Below are positions 12,140 to 25,775 of a stretch of 64,000 bases of DNA, one piece after another; within the stretch, counting starts at the first letter, position 1, and each line of letters opens with the position of its first letter. The notes beneath the pieces were generated by a model. It had not been told where the DNA came from, made no database searches, and saw only the letters and a program-made list of their open reading frames with translations. Origin of the DNA: Selaginella moellendorffii (lineage: Eukaryota; Streptophyta; Lycopodiopsida; Selaginellales; Selaginellaceae); NCBI RefSeq assembly GCF_000143415.4, contig NW_003314266.1:1198767-1262766 (forward strand), read 5' to 3'. The position numbers were made by a program, and so were the translations under genes.

Positions 12140-13050
12140 TTGGACATTAACCACTTAATCATTATGAATCTTAAAGTAACTTCTATGGTCTTTAAAAACA
12201 CACAACATCAATTTAAAAAACAAATAATGAAAAAACAAAAAATATATAAGCTCTTAATAAGGATTAAAAATTATAAGCATAAATTATATCTTCTTCCTGT
12301 TAAGATATTTTGTTGTAAGACATACACCTAGAAACTATGAGCTATCACAAAATAATACCTCTTTCTTTTATCTCATCCCATTATATAAAAATCTTTATTA
12401 CAACAAATGCAATTATGAAAGTTTCTAGATTTCTTAATCCTTTGTCTTTCTTAGTTACACTTTTTATTATAAAAATTTATAAACAGTGTGATAAGATTAA
12501 GAAAGAAGTATTATTTTTTAATAGTTAAATTTTTTTTCTTATTTATTTGTGTTTCAAATAACTAACCATTGCAACAAAACACTTCATAAATAGCAATAAT
12601 CCTAGAAAAAAATAACCCATAGTGAAAATTTCCAATTTTTTAATCTTTTATCTTTTTTTCTTTCACCCATGAATTACCTAAGATCCTTACCATTCCTATT
12701 GTAATAATCAGCCATTTAATAAAACAAAAAATATAAAAAAAATTTAACTATCACAAAATAATACCTCTTTCTTAATTACATCCCACTACTCAGAAATTTT
12801 TACTATAGCAAATGCAACCTATGAGAAAGAAATAAAATCAAGAGTACTACAAGTTATTTTACTATCAACACAGATTATTTCTTACTCAAATTCTTGTTGT
12901 TGAGATGTTTTGTAGTGATGGGCTGTCATTTAGAAAACACAAAAAAAAGATGATGTCAAATATAAACTTTCACAATACAATACCTCTTCCTGTCTTGCCA
13001 AACTCACTCCTGTCATCACATACTTTGAATTTCTTTCTATAACAAGCATC
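12140..13050. repeat. Degenerate tandem repeat units
   Basis: The phrase TCACAAAATAATACCTCTTTCTT occurs at about 12347 and 12753, with weaker versions near 12275 and 12968. It is followed by a catccca-like block and a run resembling TTTACTATAGCAAATGCAA, and preceded by an AAACAC/AAAAAA block. Spacing is irregular (about 200-400 bp). This looks like a diverged satellite or the repeated end of an old element. Confidence 0.4.
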
Positions 13051-13837
13051 CATTTCCTTTCTATTCTGCAACTCGTTTAACATTTTGCAACATATAAGCT
13101 TTCACTTCGAAATACTTTTTTCTATGTTATATGTTAAAATTAACATCTGATGGTCAAATTTTTTTCCAAAAAGTCCAAATCTAGGAACTTACAATATCAT
13201 TATATTTTAGATTTCTTAATTTTAACTATTATATATACATGTTTTAATTAGAAGAATAACTAAAATTTTCTAATAATAGCTGTTATATGTTGAAATTATG
13301 GATTTATTTACCTTATAGAGTAGTATCTAAAAATGTACAACCAAAGGAAACCAAACTATAATTATCACAAATCTACATATATACCATCCTTCTGAGGGGT
13401 GGAACAGGTCATAGAAGATTGAATGAGAGGGAACAATGCATTACATCCATCCATGTTGACAGGTTTTATAATTTTTAATTGGGCATAAATGGACATGCCT
13501 CAAATTGAGATATAGGAATTCTTTTGTTTATGGACACATAGAATTACAACAATGGTCTTGTGGATTGTTAAAACATTCTAGGAAATGTAAACCAAGGTCA
13601 AGCACATCACAACAATAAAAAGCTATATCATCAGCCTGACCTGTAGACCTTTATAAAGAAACTTTCTATGCTCTGCTGTTGCTAAAGCTAAAGCAAATAA
13701 AAATGAAGTTTAAAGTTGATTAATCTTTATCAGGCGAATCTAAGATATGACAAAGAATATTCTAAAATCGATAGAAAGCGTATAATTTGAAAACGTTTAT
13801 ATAAACCCTAGTTTCTGGCTTGATCCTGTCTCAGGGC

Positions 13838-14743
13838 ATGGCGTCCTCTCCCGCATTTGGCTGTGCGGATCGATTCGTGGTGGCGCCGCCTCTCGCGCCT
13901 TCGTCAACGGCCCATTTCGGTGAGTGCATGGGTTGGAAAAAATGGGCATCAAAATTCGGGGCTGGATTCTCAGGTTCCAGGCTGCCCTGTTTGAGACAGA
14001 GGGAATTTTGCTTAAGTGGTGGTGGTCGGCGGCAATGGGGTGAAGTTTTCACTGCCCAGGGTTTTTTCGGGAAGAAGGAGAACACGGAGAGCAATTCCGA
14101 GGATGGAAGCAAGAAGGTATGTCTAGAAGAAGAATTTGCGTTGTGGTGATTGTATTCTTTTAGGGAGGAGGAGGGATTTTTGGAAATATGCAAGAGCTCT
14201 ACCAAACTGTTCGAAAAGCCCAGCAAGTCGTGCAAGTGGAGGCCGTGAAGGTGCAGAAGGAACTAGCTGCGTAAGGCGATATGTTTTTCCTCCATTGCTT
14301 TCGTTGTTACTGAGGCAAACGTTTGCAGCACCGAGTTTGATGGATACTGCGAGGGCGAACTTGTGAAGGTGAGAAAGCTTCCAACTTCTTTTGATTTGGA
14401 TTTATTTCCAATTAACTTGTGCAAGCAAAGCAGGCTGTTCTTTCCGGAAACCAAGAACCTTTGAGAGTTGAGATCACCGAGGCGGCGATGGAGCTCGGGG
14501 CGGAGGTAAGAAACCATCTCCTTAAAGCTGAGATTACTTATCAAAATCTCTCGCAGAAACTGTCGCTACTGGTGAATGACGCGTACAAGGATGCACACCA
14601 GAAAAGTGTCATGGTAAGCAAATGCCTGGTAGAAGAAACGGAAACGAGTGACACTGATCTCGAAACTTGTCCAGGCTATGAAGGAACGCATGAAGAACTT
14701 AGCGGAGAGCTTGGGGATGCCTCCCGGCTTGACACCCAGCTGA
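13838..14743 (+). CDS. STIC2: Chloroplast YbaB/EbfC-family nucleoid-associated protein, STIC2-like
   Basis: Six exons: 13838-14116, 14164-14270, 14329-14368, 14434-14505, 14557-14613 and 14675-14743, giving 207 residues in one frame. The first exon encodes a Ser/Gly-rich plastid transit peptide. The mature part has the YbaB family order: FGNMQELYQTVRKAQQVVQ, then EFDGYCEGELVK, LSGNQEPLRVEITEAAMELG, KLSLLVNDAYKDAHQKS and a C-terminus ending GMPPGLTPS. Bacterial YbaB/EbfC dimers bind DNA. The Arabidopsis homologue STIC2 acts in thylakoid protein biogenesis with cpSRP54 and Alb3 partners. The start at 13838 is the first ATG of the frame and follows a telo-box-like TAAACCCTAG at 13802-13811. Confidence 0.93.
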
Positions 14744-16445
14744 AACGCACAAACGTGGATATAGCCTGGTTCCACAGTTTTGTACTCGCGGTAAAGCAGT
14801 AAGCTGCTATTTTTCTGCGCTCGCCCTTCAATCACAAACTCGTCTGGAACTTCCTGATCTCCCGCATTGACCCATCAACGTTGAGGCTAAATCACACGAC
14901 TGGCCTCGTCACAGGTACGCCAAAGTCTCCGAAATTTCCTTTAACTTTCAAAGCTTGGATTTCTCGGCTGTGGGATTTCATTCTCTAACAAGGCTCTGAT
15001 CGTGTAAGTTTTGAGAGCAAAGAGAAAGGGGGACAATCATTTGGATGCGAGTCGCGATCAGGCTTTGTCCATCACAAACCATGCAGAGCGATGCAACTCC
15101 ATAACAGCGAAGTGTACTCGGAACAGGGAGGTAGGGCCTCTCACCGCTTGTTTTTTGTTCTTCCTTTCTCTCTCTCGCTCTCCAGCAAAAGTAGAATGGT
15201 TTGGTTGCGGAGAGGCCAGCCAGCTGAATCTCGTCGCCTTTAAACCATCCAAAATCTTTTTTTGCGAGGAAGAACAGCTCGAAAAAAAGAAAGAGAAAAG
15301 AACGAACAGTGGTGGGTATGTTAGTCGTAGAGGCATTTTGTCACTTCTCTGTGGAGTAGCCATCGCATGGAAGGGACCGCACAAGAATTCCCTGTCATTA
15401 AACTGGCAGCTAGTCTTGAGTTTCAATGTTGGACGAGAGTTGGTGATAGAAAATCTTATAAAGTGTTTTGTATCTTGACTTCGTCATATTAATGCTAGAG
15501 TGCTAGTATATTCTAGTATCTTTTCACATCCAACGGTTGTCTTTAATTTAGTGATTTGTTGTGGTGAAGTATATACTGTTTTTTAATTGATTGGATATTA
15601 ATAATACATACTTTTCTAAATAATATAATTTCCAAATTGCTTTCTTTCTTCAACAGGTGGATAAATACAAGAGCCGTACCTGCTGACAATGTATGTACAG
15701 CGACAAGCCGTAAGCAGAGCCACCGTAGCGCAACCTCCAGCCAATGGGAAGGCACGGCCCAGATTTTGCGCTCCCGGGCGCCCCCAATCACAAATTGCCA
15801 CCGCATTTCCGATAAGGATTTCGCGGGCCCTTTAGTCCACGTCACTCGCAGCGCGCCCAGATTCAAATATTTGAAAACTTCGAATATCAGGGCTTTCCAG
15901 TGGGGACCGTACCATGGACCCATACGCTGCTCTCTCTGGGTCGCTGTCCCCTCTTTTTTCTCTCCCTTTGTAATTGAAGTTGCTACCGCGACTGCTGGAG
16001 CCAAAATTTTATTTTGCCCCTCGCCCACCTCTGGACAATCTTCTGCCACTGTTCTCTCGCTCGCCAATAATCAATCCCATCAAAAGTGGTGAGCAGCACT
16101 AGCAGCAGCTGAACGAGCGAGCGAGCTTTGCTTTCGAGCCCTCCTGTTCCTCGCTTAAAAGCTGTGACGCGGTTTTGGTCTCTCCTCCTGTGTGTCACTC
16201 TGCCATGTCCTCGACTGCCGCGATGATTTGATGCGATATCGATGTGATCTTCTTTCCCTTTGCCTTTCTCCTTCCCTGTAAGTAGCCCGAGCTTCCCATT
16301 GGCTTGAGCAACTGGCGCGTGCTCGGCGGAGGGGATAACACCTTTCCACAATTCCTCTCGGACAGCTTCAAGGCTTCTCTGCTTCTTCTTCTCTTTCTTA
16401 GCGCCTGTCGGTGCGAGAACGCTGAGGTTGTTATAAGCAGGAGAT
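14744..16445. other. Intergenic, includes promoter and leader of the COL gene
   Basis: About 1.7 kb without a convincing gene. A 155-codon open frame at 15011-15478 resembles no known protein and runs through pyrimidine-rich, intron-like sequence. The final 300 bp are CT-rich and probably the transcribed leader of the CONSTANS-like gene. Confidence 0.5.
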
Positions 16446-17920
16446 ATGGAAAAGGCGAGTAGTACCTCCAAGTCTAGTAGTAATCTGGCCGCCACGGCCA
16501 TGGCAATAGCAGGAAGAGCTCTCCGTCCCTGTGATGTCTGCGGTCGTGAGCGAGCGAAATGGTTTTGCAAGGCGGACGAGGCGTACCTGTGCGAGAACTG
16601 TGATGGTTCCGTTCATGGAGCCAACGCCGTCTCTCTTCGCCACGAGCGCTTCCGTATGGGTCCAAATGGTATGCTCATGAAGAACGTCAAGCGGGTGTCC
16701 AAGTTCCAGCTCGCGGAGGATATCTCTCCCACGAACTCTGCTGCTGCTGTTACTGCTGCTTGTGCCAAGGATAGCCACTGTCCCCCGAGGAAGAAGCCCA
16801 GATCAAGTCGTTCCCATTCTCTCGGATCAAATTCCTCCAAGGAGAGTGGCAAAGTTAAAGCAGAGCCGAAGAGTCCCAAGGAGTACGCAGCCGAATTCCA
16901 GCCTTGCCAGGAGTCTTCTCACGAGGTTCCCATCTTTGATCCACTTCTCGAAGACTTTGCAGCCAGTGATGATAATTCACTGGGATGTACTGTCCCCTGT
17001 GCCACTCCACCCGACGAAGACGACGAGGAGATGTGCTTCACCGTGCCAGACGACTGTGATCTCGACGGCTTCCTCGACAGCGAAGCAGATCTGGGCGTTA
17101 TGGACGGGATCATCTCGGGAACCATTGAAATGGACGGAATTGCAGACCTTGGGGACGTACTAGGCGAGTCCGAGTGCAAAACTTTCACGCACGACAGCTT
17201 CGGCATCGACTTCCCGGAGATCTTCCACAGTCCCTCCCCGAACAGCGATGTATCCGACGCAGATGCCTTTGACTCTGCTGATGCCGTGAAAGTAAAGACC
17301 GAGGAGGTCGAGGAGCTGGACAAGATCAAGCTGGAAGTCGACGAGATGCTCGGCTTTGCGTTCAGTTCCGCCAGCACAGTCAAGGAAGAGGAGGTCGAGA
17401 AGAAGATCACGCTGAAGCTTGACTACGAGGACGTCCTCAATGCATGGTCTGATCGAGGGCCTTTCTGGACGGAGGGACCTCGGCCTCAAACAGTTCCAGA
17501 CGATTCTCTCTTTGATCCCGCGGTAAGTCTCTTGATCCTGCAGTTCCGTATCAGTTTGGTAACAAATATTGTCTACAGAGTACCTTGGACTATGGACTGG
17601 TTCCCGATTTTTGCATGGAAAGTACGGAAGTTGAGGCGGTTGGACAGGTACCGGTTGTAAACTTCGGGGAGGATAGACTTACTCCACGAGGCGGAAGAGA
17701 AGCTCGTGTCATGAGATATAGAGAAAAACGGAGAACTCGACTGTTTTCCAAGAAGATCCGCTACGAGGTCCGGAAACTCAATGCTGAAAGAAGGCCACGG
17801 CTAAAGGTTAGTATCTACAGTGAAAAAAAGAAAAAGAAAAACAGTACCTTTCATAACTGATCGTGTTCTCTTGTTCAGGGTCGCTTTGTAAAAAGAACCA
17901 ACAGCACGCCCCACGCCTGA
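16446..17920 (+). CDS. CONSTANS-like transcription factor, one B-box plus CCT domain
   Basis: Three exons: 16446-17522, 17579-17806 and 17879-17920, 448 residues. Residues about 28-75 form a single B-box zinc finger ([13 protein letters not shown], then [12 protein letters not shown] and LRHERFRM). Residues about 399-441 form a CCT domain ([20 protein letters not shown], then RRPRLKGRFVKR), used for nuclear import and NF-Y/DNA contact. The middle is acidic with many Asp/Glu, typical of an activation region. The single B-box puts it with the COL6/7/8/16-like group rather than the two-B-box CONSTANS group. In flowering plants these act in light and photoperiod signalling; the role here is inferred. 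The last intron splits the CCT domain. Confidence 0.9.
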
Positions 17921-18309
17921 AGCCTTCGAATTCCTCTTTTAACATAGCTGAGATCATGTATACTAGCGGCACTGCCCTGTTACAAATATGTAACTCAAAT
18001 GTGTCGTCAATGAGAGCATGATGTACCTATTCATCGAGAGTAACGGAAAAAAGGAACGAGAAACTTAGAAGCCAAACCTTGCAGTGTACATTCTATATAC
18101 TATAAAAGTACCATACTGTACCTCCTAGAACAAAATCTCTACTCACTCTTGCCGTTGGCGATGTTTCTGACAGACAACAAATGAGTTTCAAAGTCTTAAC
18201 AGAACTTCAATACCTGAACTGCACTAAACAAAAGAAAGTAAGATAAGGATTGAAAACACTTGACCTGGCTCCCTAAACAGAATAAGCCAGGGTAACAGCG
18301 CTGTACATG

Positions 18310-19830
18310 CTAGATAGGTATCAGCTTGCGCCATCTTAAGAAGAGGATGACCGAAGCAAAGAAGAAAACTCCAACGAGCCCGGAGACAGTGATGATCCAC
18401 TTGAAAGCCCAAGGGCGATCCGTCAGGGGAAGTGGAATGTTCATACCAAAAATGCCAGCAATGATGCTATAGAACGCCATCACAAACGTTGCCGTGGTCA
18501 GAATGAGCTCGAACTGAATAAGCTGATTCCGAACATGATCCTGTCACCCAAGACTTTAGTAACACATGGGGAGAAAAACGAGCTTACCAAATTAATATTG
18601 ATCAAGTCTTCCGTGTCCTCGATATATTCTTCCAACTGCAAGGTCATAGCTTGGGTCAATCATGTAGTTCTAGTACGAAATGTGAGACTTACAGAGGTCA
18701 GCTTGTTGAGAATCCCGTCGACCACCACAAAATAGGCTTCCAAAAGCATCTCCACTTCATCCACTCCCTCTGCGTTACTTTCGGAGTTCATTCTGTCCAG
18801 CTTGTGCTTCCCAATGCTCTGGAGCTTTTCTAAAGTCCGTGCAGCTTGTGGAGAACCAACAGGTGAGACAGGCGCGGACGCAGACATTACCGCAAACACG
18901 TTTCCAGCTTCTTTCTTTTTGGTAAGATAGAGTTCCGCCATGTCCTCGTCGTCATCCATGAGCTGCTCGATCTCATCACGAACCTTCAAAAAATTTAAGT
19001 TAGAACACCCAGAAAATAGAGCAAGGTAGCACTTACCCGTTCCACTCGACGTTTCAAGCCAACTAGCCGACTTTTGAGTCGTCTAACGCGCTCCAGATTC
19101 AAGGTGCTGATCCTCGACGCAAGCTTCTCCAGCAGAGGATATGCTTCATCTTCCAGCTCTGCAGTCTGATACCAAAAAGTTTAGAAAACGCTCGAGGTAG
19201 TTTTTTTTTTTATTTTTTTTTAAAAAAACAGGAAAAAAGACTCGTTACCTGTGCATCCAAGACCACGCAAGCCGTTTCTAAAGCAACCTCGAGTGCCTTC
19301 AGCTCAAACGGCAGCGCGTTCACGGACAAACCATCCAAAAGTTCCTCGTGATGGTTTGCTTGGGGAGAGGAGCTGTTGGGCTCTTTAAAATCGTAGCTCG
19401 ACACATCAATCTTCTTACTTCCCGGAGATCGCCACTCGAAAGTCCCAGCATTGATGTGCTTGTTTGGAGCTATGCGTCTTCTTAGCTCACTCACGAACTG
19501 CAACACGTAGCTATCCAGCGAGTTGAGCACCAGTACCTCATCCGCGGTGATCACACACCGGATTTGCTCCAAGTTCACGACGATCGCCTTCTCCCTCCCC
19601 AGGATGGTGGACGGATACACGAACAGAGGGTCCAGCAGGCGAAGATCACGACCTGGGAGCTGGCAGCGCCGCATTACCGTGAACTTGTCGGCCTCAAGAA
19701 CGTGAGAGTTCCCGGCTGTATCGATTCTAATCCAGGACCTGACTCCAAGAGCTCGTTTCTTGGGGTCGATGACGAGCAGCGATGGCCGCTCGCGATCCCT
19801 GCCGAGCAACGGCGCCTTCAAATCCCCCAT
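18310..19830 (-). CDS. MRS2/MGT-type CorA magnesium transporter
   Basis: Five exons on the minus strand: 19830-19249, 19165-19037, 18983-18693, 18635-18588 and 18540-18310, giving 426 residues, usual for plant MRS2. Near the C-terminus are two hydrophobic helices. The first ends in the Gly-Met-Asn signature (about residues 381-383, in AGIFGMNIPLPL). The second is followed by the basic tail RWRKLIPI. The N-terminal domain has the family start (RSWIRIDTAGNSHVLEADKF), and the long helix includes VRDEIEQLMDDDEDMAELYL. CorA/MRS2 proteins form pentameric Mg2+ channels in plasma, vacuolar or organelle membranes; the compartment cannot be told here. An ATG at 19830 is preferred to 19839 by spacing from the conserved start. 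Confidence 0.93.
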
Positions 19831-20133
19831 CCCCCTCACCTCCAGAGCTTATTCCATCAATCAGTCGGCGCGCTAAGCGAGCGCGAATCGCTGGAAAGAA
19901 CCGGCATTCCCACGATCGTCGCGACGAACTTGTGCCGCTACCGCTGCTCCGAAGAACTATCGCTGCCCTAAAGAAGAACTACAGTGTGGACGGATCGACG
20001 TGGCAAAGAGCATGCGCTTTCCATATTTGATTTTCTTATATTTTTCTAATGACTTTGCCCTAACGAATATTCTTCAACTTTGAATTTAAACTATTGACTA
20101 ACAACCCCTATTAAGCACCCGGCGGGAAAGACA

Positions 20134-22057
<1,924 letters not shown>

Positions 22058-22210
22058 TTATGCTGCGTCCGGGTGTAACCGCCCATTTCAGCCGACAACC
22101 GTGAACTGTCAGCCGGCATAGCCAACGTGGAACCCTCTTTTCCCGCCCAAATGACATCAATTTTGAATTTGAAATTAAGAAACCGCAAAATTTTCTCTTC
22201 GTCCTCGCTT

Positions 22211-24305
22211 TCACATTGCGAGAAAGCTCGCATAGAAAACTAGAGGAACAAACATATTGTCCATTTGGGACGTGTAAGCCTCTAGCAATCCAGCAAGCAC
22301 CGCAGGAATCGCTAATTGGTAAGTCTAAAAGAAAGAAAAATAAAACAATTAAAGGAAAGAAGTAGAAAAACAAATTGTGCAATTACCTGAAAGCATATAG
22401 GAGATACTAGTCTTTGAATGAGAGCGCACGAGAAACCCAAGGACACGATTCCAGCTATGGTGCCTTCCATTGTTTTCTCTGAAGGACACGAACCAAGCTT
22501 ATAAACCGTCACAAGATAGAAAATTGCTACTCACTGCTGGTACTGCTGATTCTCCATGATCCATAGTTGTATCCAACGTATGATGCCTGGTAGAAAGAAG
22601 AAGCGACTCGTAAAAACGTTTATAAATCTCATTTCCATACCATTGTGTCGCCAATTCCGATGCTCAAAATTCCTGCGAGAGTTGCTAACGGTCGCAGTCT
22701 CCAGCCGTGATGAAACCAGACTGGTACTGCGCATCCAAGAAGCAAAGAAAAATGGCTATCAAGACGAGACAAGGAAGTTAGTTTTGGTCTCAAGGAATCA
22801 TCTGTCCATACCTGACAATAAGCTTATCTGAGTCCCGATGATCAGCAAAAACAGCCATGAATTCTGTGATCCTTGGCCCGATGTGTGGAATTTGCCATAT
22901 CTAGGGATGAGGGAGTGTTAACAGACAAGAAAACTGTTTTAACCTTACCCTCAGCATTTCCACAAGGCCGAAGATAACAAGAGCCACAGTGAAAGCCAGA
23001 TGTAAAAACTCTTTCTGACAAATAGAAAGAGCAAGAAGATGAGCATCAATACACATAAATTTTTACGTACCTCGATCAAAACCGCTGGGACGAACATCAT
23101 CACTGCTAAAATATGATAGCCCTTGCGGACGAGTATTTGTGGAGCACCATTGTGTTTAGCAATGTTGTAGAGATATGGCAGTAAGCACAGTGCTGCGAGC
23201 CAGTACAAGCAGAGTCCAAAACGTAGCAGTGGCTTTTCCAGCATAAAGTTGACCACCCTATCAAAAGAATTAAATCGAACAAGAAAAAGAAGAAAAAGCG
23301 GTGTACCATAGAACTGGGTGTCGATGAACTCCTGCCACTAAGCGAAACCACGCAGGAGCTATTGTCAGCATTATGGAAAGAAAAGCTGCGGCGAAAGAGA
23401 CAGTTTTGGAGTCCCTTGTCAACCACAGGAAACATTTGTAAGCTGGTGGCATGAGGCTCAGTCCGAAAACTCCAACCTATATGGATGAATTGTATTTCTC
23501 TGAGTTATCAAACGAATGAACAAACCTGGAGCATACAGTCGAGAGGATGAATTGGATTTCCAAGAATTGTGAGCAACAGATTTCCTCCATAGAGTGCTAA
23601 TCCACTGGCCACAAGTATCAATTCCCCTGGATAGAGTTGAGATATAAGAATCGAGCTATAAAAACGTAGAGAGAAACTTCTACTACCTGGCGTTCCACAT
23701 CCCGGGAAATTTTGAAGTATAGCTCGCAAGAAACTCGCCGATCCACAAGACTGGATTGCCAAGACAGCAATTGGAATCAAATCCTTAAATCCTGCCAGAG
23801 TCAAAAAAAAGAATCACGATATCACGATCGTGTGCTTACTTACCAGTTGCATTTGCAAAACCAATGCTCAAAGCAAACAACGCGATCCCTCCTTTGAAAT
23901 AATCAAATAGGGACGACTGCCCGAGAAGTGTGACCGACGAAGTGTCGATGGAGAAGAAATTTAGAAGCCTTAGGCTGCATAGCGTAGCGCTCCAGAACGA
24001 GAATTTGCTTGTCGAGGCTGGATCCAGAGAAGAATTAAACCGAGACGCGAGTACCAGCGGCCAAGTAATCGATCCCAGAAAAATCCCTGTCGAAACACCT
24101 GGTCTTCACAGAGCAGGATTTTCACAATGGATCGGGCTAAAATTCCATACCTGAAGCTGGAGTAGGGATTTTTCCCTTTCTGACGCGATTCCACAAACCA
24201 GGCCCATGCCGCGAGCGCGACGATCGCAGAGAATTCGAGGATGTGATCGATCGAGAGAGACAGCGCCACACAGAGCGTGATCGCCGCGACAACGAGCTCC
24301 TCCAT
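22211..24305 (-). CDS. DOLK: Dolichol kinase (EVAN/DOLK-like)
   Basis: Twelve small exons on the minus strand: 24305-24151, 24103-23844, 23791-23687, 23626-23526, 23476-23307, 23257-23071, 23014-22949, 22900-22812, 22755-22641, 22586-22535, 22478-22387 and 22324-22211, 501 residues in one frame. It is a polytopic membrane protein with many hydrophobic helices. Family landmarks appear in order: RPGVSTGIFLGS near residue 52, RKGYHILAVMMFVP near 309, DHRDSDKLIVSHFSLLLGC near 370, GDTMASYVGYNYG near 418, KTMEGT near 436 (CTP-site loop) and LLEAYTSQMDN near the end. The enzyme phosphorylates dolichol with CTP at the ER, supplying the lipid carrier for N-glycosylation. The 47-bp first intron is very short. 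The ATG lies close to two telo-box-like motifs shared with VTI1 upstream. Confidence 0.93.
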
Positions 24306-24603
24306 CGAGGATAAACCCTAGGCAGATTCCTCAAAATGAAAGGGTATATGCTTTTTCTTAGCGCCAAAATATGAAAAAGAACAAAACCCTATTTGGCCAG
24401 GGCTAGGGTTGGGCGCCAGGGGAGCTAGATCGTTGGAAGCGATGGCTTATCGGCATGGAATCAGAGAGAGGAAGAGGATCGTAGGGAGGATCATTCATGC
24501 CTTGCGGCGAAGAGAGGAGATTTTGATCGATTCCGGCTTGTGAGTAGATCCATTTCTAGAATTCTAGCGAAGAGGATTGTGGGGGCAATTGGAATCCGGC
24601 ACG
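24306..24603. promoter_or_regulatory. Shared divergent promoter of DOLK and VTI1
   Basis: 298 bp separate the two start codons, which point away from each other. Two telo-box-like motifs occur, at 24313-24321 and 24384-24392 (AAACCCTA core). Transcription starts were not determined. Confidence 0.55.
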
Positions 24604-25499
24604 ATGAGTGAGATGTTCCAGACCTATGAGCGGCAGTACCAGGAGCTTGTCTCCGGTCTAAAGCAAGGCTGCGTCGCCGCTGGAGCTCTCAATGAGGGTA
24701 ATCAATCCCTTCCTTCGATCGATCGATTGATCTAAGCGGCAAATTCCAGCAGATCAGAGGAGACCCAAAGTTCCTGAATTGAAAACGGCGCTCGACGAAG
24801 GGGATTCCCTGGTAACTGAAGTTCTCTCGCCAAGAAAGCTAGATTCTCATCGATGGATTTTCAGATCAGGAGGATGGATCTCGAGGCGCGGGGGCTCCAG
24901 CCGCCGCAGAAGACGGCATTCCTGGGAAAGCTCAAGAACTACAAGGCGGAGCTCACAAATCTCAAGCGCGAAGTTAAGATGATGTCCATGGGCGCTGGAG
25001 CGCGAGAGCAGCTCCTGGAAGGCGGCCAATTCACGGTAAATCCTTCCTTCTTCTTCTCGACCCTTCGTCTTGGGCGAAGCTCTTCGACTAAGTCCCAGCA
25101 GATTTGCTCCAGACCTCGCAAGAACAACGGGTCCAACTAGCCGCCGCCACCGATAGGATGTATCAAACCGGCGACAGGATACGAGAAGGCAAGAAGGTGC
25201 TGGTGGAGACCGAAGAACTCGGCGTCTCGATCCTCCAGGACCTCCACCGGCAGCGGGAAGTTCTCCAGCACTCGAAGAACACCGTAAGTTTTGCGCTTGA
25301 TCACAACTTAGATCGAAATCGTGTCTGTTCTTGGATGATCCAGTTGCATGGAGTGGACGACAACATCGCCCGGGGCAAAGTCATCATCCACAACATCAGC
25401 CGGAGGATCACCAGGAACAAGTACATTATGGCAGGTCTGATCATCTTCCTCTTGCTTGCCATCCTCGTCATTGCCACGGGCAAGAGGCACCAAGGTTGA
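24604..25499 (+). CDS. VTI1: VTI1-type Qb-SNARE
   Basis: Five exons: 24604-24697, 24753-24811, 24865-25035, 25113-25283 and 25344-25499, 216 residues, close to the family's 220. The N-terminal three-helix domain includes LIRRMDLEARGLQP and LKREVKMMS. The SNARE helix includes ETEELGVSILQDLHRQREVL with the central layer Gln, followed by LHGVDDNIARGK. The C-terminal helix IMAGLIIFLLLAILVIATG anchors the protein in the membrane. VTI1 proteins serve trans-Golgi to vacuole and endosomal fusion. At the fourth exon the acceptor at 25111-25112 was chosen because the AG sites just upstream shift the frame. DOLK lies head to head with it. Confidence 0.93.
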
Positions 25500-25627
25500 C
25501 ACCCACAGCTAACTTGGTTTTCCATCCGAGCAGCAATCCAAAAACCCATCCTCGCACTGAAAGAAACTCCACAGCCATCGTCGAGCGCCGCCGAGATCTC
25601 GAGCGAGCAGCAGCACCACCAAAAGCG

Positions 25628-25775
25628 TTCTTCGTCGGCTTGATCTGATCTACTTCCAACTCTAAAACATCGCGTCCTCCTCGTCGGCTTGATCTGATCT
25701 ACTTGCAACTCTAGAACATCGCGTCCCTGTTCTTCGTCGGCTCGATCTGGTCTTAGAACATCGCGTCCTGGAAGC
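25628..25775. repeat. Three tandem copies of the SINA gene's 3' end
   Basis: A unit of about 50-56 bp containing TCGTCGGCT(T/C)GATCTG and ending AACATCGCGTCC is repeated three times. The innermost copy carries the stop codon and last four codons (Asp-Ala-Met-Phe) of the SINA coding region on the minus strand. The other copies repeat these beyond the stop. Confidence 0.85.

Larger units (their letters stand above)
8615..13800. other. AT-rich repeat-filled region without genes
   Basis: About 5.2 kb of strongly AT-rich DNA. I found no frame that resembles a protein. It contains a long TA microsatellite, diverged paired segments near 10.3 and 11.0 kb, and degenerate repeats at 12.1-13.05 kb. It is probably decayed transposon sequence, but no reverse transcriptase or transposase motif is readable. 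Confidence 0.6.

Noticed and set aside
12134-12528. Two short open frames in AT-rich DNA
   Set aside because: Composition is Lys/Ile/Tyr-rich as expected by chance in AT-rich sequence. They lie within degenerate repeats.
15011-15478. 155-codon open frame between STIC2 and the COL gene
   Set aside because: No similarity to any family I know. It crosses pyrimidine-rich, low-complexity DNA and has no supporting splice or start context.
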